Assembly: GCA_947167435.1 (NCBI GenBank)
Contig: CAMVIC010000023.1
Coordinates: 1-12,377 of the forward strand
From: an uncultured Clostridia bacterium
Lineage (GTDB): Bacteria; Bacillota_A; Clostridia; Oscillospirales; Oscillospiraceae
DNA: 12,377 bases
Direction of reading: 5' to 3'
Position numbers and translations under genes: made by a program
The notes under the pieces: generated by a model
What the model saw: the letters and a program-made list of their open reading frames with translations, nothing else
Told to the model about the DNA's origin: nothing
Database searches by the model: none
Part shown: piece by piece, positions 6,233-12,377 of the stretch
How positions within the stretch are numbered: the stretch's first letter is position 1
How the letters are laid out: every line of letters begins with the position of its first letter

Positions 6233-7078
6233 TCAGGTCAGTTTTTCGTATGCGATTTCATAAAAGCTCTTCAGGCCGAGATCCGCCATCAGCGTACAGT
6301 GGGACGAACGCCTTACCCGGATCTGATCACCGTTTTCCAGATCGGCCACGGAATTGCCGTCCACGGACATATAGGCGCGGCGGCCATGAAGCTTTTGGGT
6401 ACGGACCAGGATCGTCCGATCCGGTCCCAGGACGAAGGTCTTTGCGCTCATCATATGGGCGCATATGGGGCTGAGTATGATGGCTGCCGCATCCGGCTCC
6501 ACAATCGGACCGCCTGCGGACATGGAATAGCCGGTTGAGCCTGTGGGCGTCGAGAGGATGATTCCGTCGCCGGAGAAGGAGGTAATGGCATCTCCGTCGC
6601 ACCAGGCGGTCAGCTGAATGCATTCCCCATAGCCATGCAGCACCACATCGTTCAGGGCGTGATCGGTATAGATTACCTTGCCCTCCCGTTCCAGCTCCAC
6701 GTCAATCATCATGCGCCTGCTGATGCTCATATCCCCTTTGGCTGCCCGAACAATCAGCGGTACATTTTCCGGCTCCAGGGCTGCCATAAAGCCCTTGGTG
6801 CCCAGGTTTACGCCCAGCAAAGGAATGGCGCGATCGTGTAGGGTGCGCACCACGGACAATATGGTGCCGTCGCCGCCGATTACCACGGCCAGCGTGCAGC
6901 GCTCCGTGTACTCCTGCAGGGAAGCCGTCTCGATATCCGGCGGAATCGCCTCCGGCTCATCCTCCGCGAAAACTGGACAGACCAGCGTCTCAAAGCCCTC
7001 AGCCTCCAGCAGGCTTTTTACTTCCCGGGTGATGTTCAGGCCGATATCCCGAAACGGATTGGGACAGATTGCAATCAT
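6233..7078 (-). CDS. nadK: NAD kinase
   Basis: This 281-residue cytoplasmic enzyme phosphorylates NAD to NADP. It shows the conserved GGDGT (68-72, catalytic Asp70), the Asn143-Asp144 pair in ALNDVVLHG, and SGDGIILSTPTGSTGYS (169-185), with a C-terminal SVDG (238-241). GGPIVEPDA follows the glycine-rich strand as expected. The length is typical for Firmicutes NadK. It begins 12 nt after the tlyA stop; the purine-rich GAGGTGG that overlaps the tlyA stop codon (TGAGGTGG) is the likely ribosome binding site, at a somewhat long spacing. The tlyA-nadK-argR-recN order supports the call. Confidence 0.97.
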   Translation of the reverse strand: MIAICPNPFRDIGLNITREVKSLLEAEGFETLVCPVFAEDEPEAIPPDIETASLQEYTERCTLAVVIGGDGTILSVVRTLHDRAIPLLGVNLGTKGFMAALEPENVPLIVRAAKGDMSISRRMMIDVELEREGKVIYTDHALNDVVLHGYGECIQLTAWCDGDAITSFSGDGIILSTPTGSTGYSMSAGGPIVEPDAAAIILSPICAHMMSAKTFVLGPDRTILVRTQKLHGRRAYMSVDGNSVADLENGDQIRVRRSSHCTLMADLGLKSFYEIAYEKLT

Positions 7079-7090
7079 GGGTCATCCACC

Positions 7091-7885
7091 TCACAAATGC
7101 TCATGGGAAGCGGCGACAATCGCCGCAACGTCGAATGTTGGTCCTTCAAAGCTGCCGTTTTTCAGATGGCAGATATACTCAATGTTTCCTTCCGGTCCTT
7201 TGATGGGAGAATAATCCAGCCCCATCGCAGTCATTCCGATCGTCGGAACAAAGTCCAGGATTCCCCGGACGACCTCCTCGTGCACTTTTGCATCGCGGAC
7301 GACGCCCTTTTTCCCGACCTCTTCCCTGCCCGCTTCAAACTGAGGCTTGATAAGGCAGATATAATCGGCGCCAGGCTTCAGAAGTCTCTTTACCGCAGGG
7401 ATTACCAGGCGAATGGATATAAACGAGACGTCCATGACCGCAAGGTCCAGCGCTTCCGGAATCTGTTCCTCACTGATATATCGCAGATTGGTGCGCTCCA
7501 GGTTTACCACCCGTGCATCGGTCCGCAGCTTCCAGGCCAACTGACCGTAGCCCACGTCTACCGCATAGACCTTTCTGGCCCCGTGCTGCAGCAGCACATC
7601 GGTAAAACCGCCTGTGGAGGCGCCGCAGTCAATACAGACTTTTTCAGCCGGATCCACGGGAAATACCTTCAGTGCCTTGTCCAGCTTGAAGCCGCCGCGG
7701 CTGACAAAGGGAAGCGCGTCTCCATGGACTTCAATATCTGCTTCCGGATCTATTGCCGTTCCGGGCTTATCTACCCGCTGCCCGTTCACGAAAACAAGGC
7801 CGCTCATAATGGTGGTCTTGGCTCTTTCCCGGCTTTCGGTAAAGCCCCGATCATAAACCAGCTGGTCCAGCCTGACCTTCTTCAT
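7091..7885 (-). CDS. tlyA: TlyA-family RNA methyltransferase (hemolysin A family)
   Basis: This 264-residue protein has an N-terminal S4 RNA-binding domain (about 1-60; RLDQLVYDRGFTESRERAKT) and an FtsJ-like methyltransferase domain. The family hallmark SRGGFKL lies at 62-68, the SAM-binding loop DCGASTGGFT at 86-95, the DVSFIS motif at 152-157, and KPQFE at 180-184. Mycobacterial TlyA methylates 16S and 23S rRNA at C1409 and C1920, which confers capreomycin sensitivity; many other members are annotated as hemolysins without good proof. The start ATG at 7885 overlaps the dxs stop (ATGA), with GGAG 5 nt upstream, so translation is probably coupled to dxs. The in-frame TTG at 7909 has no such signal. 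Confidence 0.94.
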   Translation of the reverse strand: MKKVRLDQLVYDRGFTESRERAKTTIMSGLVFVNGQRVDKPGTAIDPEADIEVHGDALPFVSRGGFKLDKALKVFPVDPAEKVCIDCGASTGGFTDVLLQHGARKVYAVDVGYGQLAWKLRTDARVVNLERTNLRYISEEQIPEALDLAVMDVSFISIRLVIPAVKRLLKPGADYICLIKPQFEAGREEVGKKGVVRDAKVHEEVVRGILDFVPTIGMTAMGLDYSPIKGPEGNIEYICHLKNGSFEGPTFDVAAIVAASHEHL

Positions 7886-9714
7886 AAAAGCTCCTTCGCA
7901 GCCAGGCAAACGCTTTCCGTGTCCAGGCCGTGGTCCCGAAGCAGATGTTCCCGGTCGCCATGGGCAACGATGCCGTCGCCCAGGTTCAAAAGCCGTACCC
8001 CCCGCAGCGTAAGGCCTGCCCCGACAAGTCGGGAGAGCAGCAGTTCCCCAACACAGCCGGCGGCGCAGACCTCTTCCATGCAGAGCATGGCGCCGGTCTT
8101 TTTCAGGGAGGCGAGCAGTGCCGGATAGTCATCTGTTCCAATCCTGTTGATTTTCACAAGTGCAGTGGAAATACCCTGTCCGCATAGGGCATCCGTCACC
8201 TTAAGTGCATCGTTGATCATGGTGCCATAGGCGACAATCGTAAGTGCGGTGCCGTCGCGCACAAGCGCATCACTGCCGTTTGAGCAAGCGCGGTATTCTC
8301 CCTCTCCGCCTCTCGGATAGCGAATTGCAGCGGGGCCGCTTGTTTTTGACAATGCTTCCGCCATCATGTCGTGCAGCTCCGCAAAACTCGCCGGACAGTA
8401 TATGGTCATGCCGGGGACGGTACGCAGATAACTGATGTCAAAAATGCCATGATGCGTCTCTCCGTCGCTGCCCACAAGTCCCGCCCGATCCACGCCGAAC
8501 AGAACCGGCAGCTGCAGCAGTGACACATCGTGAATCATCATGTCAAACCCGCGCTGAAGGAAACTGGAATACACGGCAAATACCGGGCGAACGCCCTGCT
8601 TTGCCATGCCGCTGACCATGGAAGTTGCATGTCCCTCCGCGATTCCCACGTCAAAAAAGCGGTTTGGATATCGCTGCGCAAACTGGTCAAGGCCGGTGCC
8701 TCCGGCCATGGCCGCAGTTACTGCCGCAATGCGCGGGTCCTGCCCGGCAAATTCACATAGGTATTTTCCGAACATCTCGGAAAAACTGGGCCCAGGCTCC
8801 GGCAGCTTCCCCGTCAGCTCATCAAAGGCGGAAACACCGTGGTACCGTTCCGGATGTTCCTCTGCATATCGGCAGCCCATCCCCTTTTTGGTTACCACAT
8901 GGACGATCACCGGTTTGCCCATTTCTTTCGCCCAGCGGATAACGGTTTCCAGCAGTGCCGGATCATGTCCGTCCACCGGCCCGATATACTCAAGCCCCAT
9001 GGCGCTGAACATGTTTCCGGGCAGCAATTTCTCCTTGGCCCATTCCTTGACCTGGTGGTTGAAATCATAAAGAGCGGGGAGTTTGGAAAAGTTGCTCCGG
9101 TACCACCGCTTAAAGCTGATATAGCTGGGCCGTACCCGCATACCCTGCAGAATACTTGCGGTGCCGCCTACATTGGGATCGATGGACATGTGATTGTCGT
9201 TCAGCAGGATCACCATCGGTTCCCCGCTGGCAGCGGCGTTGGCAAGTCCTTCATAGGCAAGTCCGCCGGTCAGGGCTCCGTCCCCGATCACGGCGACCAC
9301 GTCATAGTTTTCTTTTTGCAGAGTACGTGCCCGCGCCATGCCAAGCGCTACGGACACGGAGTTTGAGGCATGCCCCGCGATAAAGGCGTCGTCCTCTGCC
9401 TCCCAGGGCTTGGGAAAGCCGGACAATCCCCCGTATTGCCGCAGTGTTGAGAAGCGCTCGCGGCGTCCGGTAAGGATTTTGTGGGCATAACTCTGATGTC
9501 CCACGTCAAAAACAACCCGATCTCTCGAGCTGTCATATACACGATGCAGCGCAACCGTCAGCTCTACTGCTCCCAGATTGGAAGCCAGATGTCCGCCGGT
9601 GCGGGAAACGGTCTCGACAATCAGGTCCCGAATCTCCCGACACAGAGGCGGTATTTCCTCGCTCTGCAGTTTTTTTATATCATTGGAGGAATTGATTCTC
9701 TCTAAAATACTCAA
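7882..9714 (-). CDS. dxs: 1-deoxy-D-xylulose-5-phosphate synthase
   Basis: This 610-residue enzyme joins pyruvate and glyceraldehyde 3-phosphate, using thiamine diphosphate, in the first step of the MEP isoprenoid pathway. The N-terminal part has GGHLASNLG (40-48) and the thiamine-diphosphate site GDGALTGG (144-151) with NDN (172-174). The central part has DVGIAEGHA, with the catalytic Glu, then DRAGLVGSDGETHHG; a transketolase C-terminal domain follows. Length and domain order are normal. The start is TTG at 9714, chosen because MSILERIN matches the usual start of Dxs and no upstream ATG exists in the 25-nt gap after ispA. Only GGGG (9721-9724) is available as ribosome binding site. The stop overlaps the tlyA start. 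Its substrate-to-product flow leads to IspA, encoded just upstream. Confidence 0.97.
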   Translation of the reverse strand: MSILERINSSNDIKKLQSEEIPPLCREIRDLIVETVSRTGGHLASNLGAVELTVALHRVYDSSRDRVVFDVGHQSYAHKILTGRRERFSTLRQYGGLSGFPKPWEAEDDAFIAGHASNSVSVALGMARARTLQKENYDVVAVIGDGALTGGLAYEGLANAAASGEPMVILLNDNHMSIDPNVGGTASILQGMRVRPSYISFKRWYRSNFSKLPALYDFNHQVKEWAKEKLLPGNMFSAMGLEYIGPVDGHDPALLETVIRWAKEMGKPVIVHVVTKKGMGCRYAEEHPERYHGVSAFDELTGKLPEPGPSFSEMFGKYLCEFAGQDPRIAAVTAAMAGGTGLDQFAQRYPNRFFDVGIAEGHATSMVSGMAKQGVRPVFAVYSSFLQRGFDMMIHDVSLLQLPVLFGVDRAGLVGSDGETHHGIFDISYLRTVPGMTIYCPASFAELHDMMAEALSKTSGPAAIRYPRGGEGEYRACSNGSDALVRDGTALTIVAYGTMINDALKVTDALCGQGISTALVKINRIGTDDYPALLASLKKTGAMLCMEEVCAAGCVGELLLSRLVGAGLTLRGVRLLNLGDGIVAHGDREHLLRDHGLDTESVCLAAKELL

Positions 9715-9720
9715 ATTTTA

Positions 9721-9724
9721 CCCC
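9721..9724 (-). promoter_or_regulatory. Weak ribosome binding site before the dxs TTG start
   Basis: GGGG in an ACGGGGT context lies 6 nt before TTG at 9714. It is poorer than the AGGAGG-like sites of most neighbouring genes. Confidence 0.45.
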
Positions 9725-9739
9725 GTTCCGGCCTTACGC

Positions 9740-10606
9740 TCAGTACTTTCGCTGAGCCAGGGAATCTGCCAGAGAACAGAGAAACCCGGTATCCGAAAAG
9801 CGTCCCTCAAGAGCACTCTTAGCCTGAGTCGTCAGCGTTTCGATCATCTCTCTGCATTTTTGTTCCCCATACAGAGCCATCATTGTGTTTTTCTTTTCCT
9901 GCGCATCGGAGCCGATCGGCTTTCCAAGCTCCTGCTCTGTGCTGAGCACATCCAGCATGTCATCCCGGATCTGAAAAGCCACTCCCAGGCAGGACCCGTA
10001 ACGCAGGGCGGCTTCCATTTGCTCATCGGTTCCGCCGGCTGCGGCAACGCCCATGGTGCAGGCCGCATTCAAGAGGGCCCCGGTTTTCCGGCTGTTGATC
10101 TCCGTGAGCTCTGCTTCCGTCAGGTTTTTTCCTTCCCCGATCATATCCAGATACTGCCCTCCGCAGATTCCGTCCAATCCGGCGGCACCGGCGAGAATCT
10201 CCGCGCATTTTGCCCTGCGCGAGGCCGGAAGAGCGGATCGCAGAATTGTTCCGAACGCTTCGGCCTGCAGGCAGTCTCCGGCGAGCGTAGCGGTGCATTC
10301 TCCATATACCACGTGGTTTGTGGGTTTGCCCCGACGCAGGCTGTCATTGTCCATACAGGGCAGATCGTCGTGAATCAGGCTGTAGGTATGCAGCATCTCA
10401 ATGCCGCAGGCCACCGGCAGGGCAGCTTCCACATCTCCGCCGCAAACACGACAAAACTCCAGCACCAGCATAGGGCGGATCCGCTTCCCGCCGGCCAGCA
10501 GACTGTATCGCATGGAATCTCCAAGGCCGGAGAACGGAAGATCCTCTATGTGAAAATACCGCTCCAGCGCCTGATCGATTCTCTCTCTGTACTGCTTTTC
10601 TCTCAT
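9740..10606 (-). CDS. ispA: Farnesyl diphosphate synthase (geranyltranstransferase)
   Basis: This 288-residue trans-isoprenyl diphosphate synthase condenses dimethylallyl and isopentenyl diphosphates to farnesyl diphosphate, the primer for undecaprenyl and other isoprenoids. The first aspartate-rich motif is DDLPCMDND (80-88) with the type II two-residue insertion, followed by LRRGKPT; the second is DDMLD (215-219). GGKRIRP (39-45) binds diphosphate. Tyr75, the fifth residue before the first motif, fits a short-chain product, as in E. coli IspA; geranylgeranyl synthesis cannot be excluded. The ATG at 10606 has GGGAG 6 nt upstream, and one base separates it from the xseB stop (TGATATG). The in-frame TTG at 10621 is upstream of that site and rejected. 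xseB-ispA-dxs adjacency is widespread in bacteria. Confidence 0.96.
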   Translation of the reverse strand: MREKQYRERIDQALERYFHIEDLPFSGLGDSMRYSLLAGGKRIRPMLVLEFCRVCGGDVEAALPVACGIEMLHTYSLIHDDLPCMDNDSLRRGKPTNHVVYGECTATLAGDCLQAEAFGTILRSALPASRRAKCAEILAGAAGLDGICGGQYLDMIGEGKNLTEAELTEINSRKTGALLNAACTMGVAAAGGTDEQMEAALRYGSCLGVAFQIRDDMLDVLSTEQELGKPIGSDAQEKKNTMMALYGEQKCREMIETLTTQAKSALEGRFSDTGFLCSLADSLAQRKY

Positions 10607-10607
10607 A

Positions 10608-10835
10608 TCATTCTCCCTCAAAGGGGAGCTCTTCCGGGCTGCGATCCGCTCCCTTACGCAGCATCACAACCTTCTGCTCTGCCTCATCCAGCAGCTTGCT
10701 GCAGGAGGCAAGCAGCCCCGTCCCCTCTTCAAAGAGCGTCAGGGATTCATTCAGCGGAAGGTCACCCTTCTCCAGATGCCGAACGATCTCATCCAGCCTG
10801 GTCAGGGACTGTTCAAAGCTTTTGTTTTCCGCCAT
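10608..10835 (-). CDS. xseB: Exodeoxyribonuclease VII small subunit
   Basis: This 75-residue helical protein is the small subunit of exonuclease VII, which degrades single-stranded DNA from both ends as a complex of one XseA with several XseB chains. The family core FEQSLTRLDEIVRHLEKGDL, then PLNESLTLFEEG, and the acidic-to-basic LLDEAEQKV region are all present. The ATG at 10835 lies 7 nt after the xseA stop and gives the usual family length; a start at 10889 would add 18 residues overlapping xseA. AGAGG is only 3 nt from the ATG, so coupling to xseA translation is likely. Confidence 0.95.
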   Translation of the reverse strand: MAENKSFEQSLTRLDEIVRHLEKGDLPLNESLTLFEEGTGLLASCSKLLDEAEQKVVMLRKGADRSPEELPFEGE

Positions 10836-10842
10836 CTTCCTC

Positions 10843-12051
10843 TTATGCTCCTTCCTTAGTCTCTTCCACGCGGCAGGAAGCCTGCCCATCTGTCAGAAGC
10901 AGGGTAATTGCATCGCCTGCCCGCAGATTTCTTACGGAGCGTATCGGCTTCCCATCCTCGCCGCTTGCAATCGCATATCCGCGGCTCAGAACACGCAGCG
11001 GACTCATGGCGTCAAGTGCGGCTCCCAATCTTACAAATTCACGTTTTTTTTCTGCAATTTTCCGTTCCTGTGCCGCGCAGAGCCGATCGCGCATGTGGTC
11101 CAGTTCCATCCGTCGGTTGTCGATATAGACTGACGGGTCAATCAGAACCCGCTTTCCGCGAAATCCTTCCAGCCGTTCGGAAAGCTGCGTGAGTTTTTTC
11201 TGAATTCCCTGCCCGGCACGGATGCCGTAAGCGGACAACGTGTCCCGAATCTCATGCCAGTCGGGCACTGCCAGCTCCGCCGCGTTGGAGGGCGTAGAGG
11301 CTCGCACGTCCGCGACGTAATCGGATATGGTTACATCCGGTTCATGACCTACAGCGGAAATCACGGGTATGCGAGAGGCGTAAATGGCTCTTGCCACACG
11401 CTCGTCGTTAAAGGCCCACAGGTCTTCTATGGAACCACCGCCGCGCCCGGTAATGATTACATCCGCAATGTCAAACTCATTTGCATAGCGCAGCGCCCCG
11501 GCAATCTCCGGCGGCGCTTCAACTCCCTGCACCCGAACAGGCAGCAGGATTACCTTGCTCATGGGCCAACGCTGCCCAAGAATGCGGATCATATCATGAA
11601 CTGCCGCCCCGGCGGAAGAGGTAATGACGGCGATTCTGCCCGGAAACTGGGGCAGCGGCTTTTTGTGGCTTTGATCGAACAGACCTTCCTCTGCGAGTTT
11701 TGCCTTCAACTGTTCAAATGCCACCTGCAGGTCTCCGGCGCCCTCCGGCATCAGTGCCTCGCAGTAAAGCTGATAGGCGCCGTCTCTCGGGTATACGCTC
11801 ACTCGCCCGAAAGCGGTTACGCTCATGCCGCTCTCCGGCCGAAAGCGCAGCTTCGAGGCGCTGCCCCGAAACATGACGCAGCGCAGGCTGCTCTCGCTGT
11901 CCTTCAGCGTGAAGTAGTGGTGCCCGGAGGGATAGATCTTATAATTGGAAAGCTCACCACGCACACATACGTCTGAGAGCCACGGCTCGGCTTCCATCAG
12001 GCTTTTGATGCGCTGATTGAGCTCCGTGACGGAAAGTGTCTGCCGTTCCAT
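10843..12051 (-). CDS. xseA: Exodeoxyribonuclease VII large subunit
   Basis: This 402-residue protein is the catalytic subunit of exonuclease VII. The N-terminal OB-fold (about 5-100) binds single-stranded DNA: VRGELSNYK and GHHYFTLKD are its recognisable strands. The catalytic domain follows with AVITSSAGAAVHDM (141-154), TGRGGGSIEDLW (201-212) and GHEPDVTISDYVADVRASTPSNAAEL (235-260). The C-terminal part is a long coiled coil (about 265-350) that would hold XseB, then a small strand-rich end with SRGYAIA. The length is normal for Firmicutes. The ATG is only 3 nt after the nusB stop, with GGAG 6 nt upstream overlapping the end of nusB. Confidence 0.97.
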   Translation of the reverse strand: MERQTLSVTELNQRIKSLMEAEPWLSDVCVRGELSNYKIYPSGHHYFTLKDSESSLRCVMFRGSASKLRFRPESGMSVTAFGRVSVYPRDGAYQLYCEALMPEGAGDLQVAFEQLKAKLAEEGLFDQSHKKPLPQFPGRIAVITSSAGAAVHDMIRILGQRWPMSKVILLPVRVQGVEAPPEIAGALRYANEFDIADVIITGRGGGSIEDLWAFNDERVARAIYASRIPVISAVGHEPDVTISDYVADVRASTPSNAAELAVPDWHEIRDTLSAYGIRAGQGIQKKLTQLSERLEGFRGKRVLIDPSVYIDNRRMELDHMRDRLCAAQERKIAEKKREFVRLGAALDAMSPLRVLSRGYAIASGEDGKPIRSVRNLRAGDAITLLLTDGQASCRVEETKEGA

Positions 12052-12054
12052 CCC

Positions 12055-12377
12055 TTACTCCGCTTCCGTCTCGGAATCCTTTTCAAATTCCCCGCGCATG
12101 AAACCGCCGAGGACGCCGTTTACGAAAGCCACCGTGTCCGGCTCATCGTAGCCCTTGTCCAGTTCTACCGCTTCGTTGATGGCGGCGGCGTTGGGCACTT
12201 CCTCCATGTAGAGAATCTCGCACATGGCGCAGCGCAGGATGGCAAGAGCGGTTCTGGAAATCCGCTCCGGTTTCCAGCCGCGGGCATAGCGCTGAATATA
12301 GCGATCCAGCTCAATCCGGTGGTCCATCGTGAGGGTAACAAGCTCTCGGATGTATTCCATCTGCTTTTCATCCGGCA
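12055..12377 (-). CDS. nusB: Transcription antitermination factor NusB (5' part beyond window edge)
   Basis: The frame is open through the right edge (PDEKQMEYIREL...), so the N-terminal portion, probably some tens of residues, is missing; the internal Met at 12360 is not the start. The visible part of about 106 residues holds the NusB core: IQRYARGWKPERISRTALAILRCAMCEIL, then VPNAAAINEAVELDKGY, and the signature AFVNGVLGGF. NusB with NusE (ribosomal protein S10) binds boxA RNA and promotes antitermination of rRNA operons. The acidic tail EKDSETEAE is not conserved. nusB commonly precedes xseA in Clostridia. Confidence 0.94.
   Translation of the reverse strand, partial: PDEKQMEYIRELVTLTMDHRIELDRYIQRYARGWKPERISRTALAILRCAMCEILYMEEVPNAAAINEAVELDKGYDEPDTVAFVNGVLGGFMRGEFEKDSETEAE

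Noticed and set aside
7097..8128. A 343-codon open frame on the + strand opposite tlyA and the end of dxs
   Set aside because: It is antisense to two recognised genes and has no credible start signal.
10608..10889. A longer xseB starting at 10889
   Set aside because: It would overlap xseA by 47 nt and add 18 residues absent from the family; ATG at 10835 gives the normal length.
9578..11128. A 516-codon open frame on the + strand opposite dxs, ispA, xseB and xseA
   Set aside because: It crosses the ends of four well-supported genes on the other strand, and its translation has no family features.
12055..12360. A complete short NusB starting at Met 12360
   Set aside because: The frame continues upstream to the window edge and the expected N-terminal helices of NusB are missing, so the gene is cut, not short.

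Overview
The window looks like a chromosomal housekeeping region of a Gram-positive bacterium in class Clostridia, probably a moderately GC-rich gut lineage such as the Oscillospirales. The class follows from strong AGGAGG-type ribosome binding sites, a perfect sigma-A promoter, a tyrosine T-box leader, and the gene order nusB-xseA-xseB-ispA-dxs-tlyA-nadK-argR-recN, which is familiar in Clostridia. The order-level guess is inference from base composition and protein flavour. I see no insertion sequence, prophage, CRISPR array, tRNA or rRNA gene.

Left part, + strand (1-2033): the 3' end of a membrane-anchored transglutaminase-like protein, cut by the window edge. A gap with an extended -10 promoter follows, then a PAP2-family phosphatase gene overlapped by a small gene of unknown function. 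A strong intrinsic terminator (2047-2082) ends this unit.

Middle part, - strand (2081-4025): a self-contained tyrosine-starvation operon. A consensus promoter (TTGACA, 17 nt, TATAAT) drives a T-box leader with a readable UAC specifier, a UGGU tRNA-acceptor-binding sequence and a terminator. The leader controls a six-cysteine C_GCAxxG_C_C-family protein and then tyrS. tyrS converges on the + strand unit, and its stop codon lies in the T-run of the shared terminator region.

Right part, - strand (4043-12377): nine closely packed genes read from the right edge leftward: nusB (partial), xseA, xseB, ispA, dxs, tlyA, nadK, argR, recN. Gaps run from a 4-nt overlap (dxs/tlyA) to about 28 nt, so this is very likely one operon. 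It combines transcription antitermination (NusB), exonuclease VII (XseA+XseB), isoprenoid precursor and farnesyl diphosphate synthesis (Dxs, IspA), a TlyA-type RNA methyltransferase, NADP synthesis (NadK), arginine-responsive repression (ArgR) and DNA repair (RecN). Only 17 nt separate the recN stop from the -35 box of the tyrS promoter and no terminator fits there, so the T-box terminator may also be the 3' boundary of the long operon.

No new multi-gene system is visible. The points most worth a second look are the T-box control of a C_GCAxxG_C_C gene with tyrS, possible coupling of the recN operon to that T-box, a CxxCxC cluster in the RecN head, the unknown gene at 1638-2033, and the TTG start of dxs with a poor ribosome binding site.
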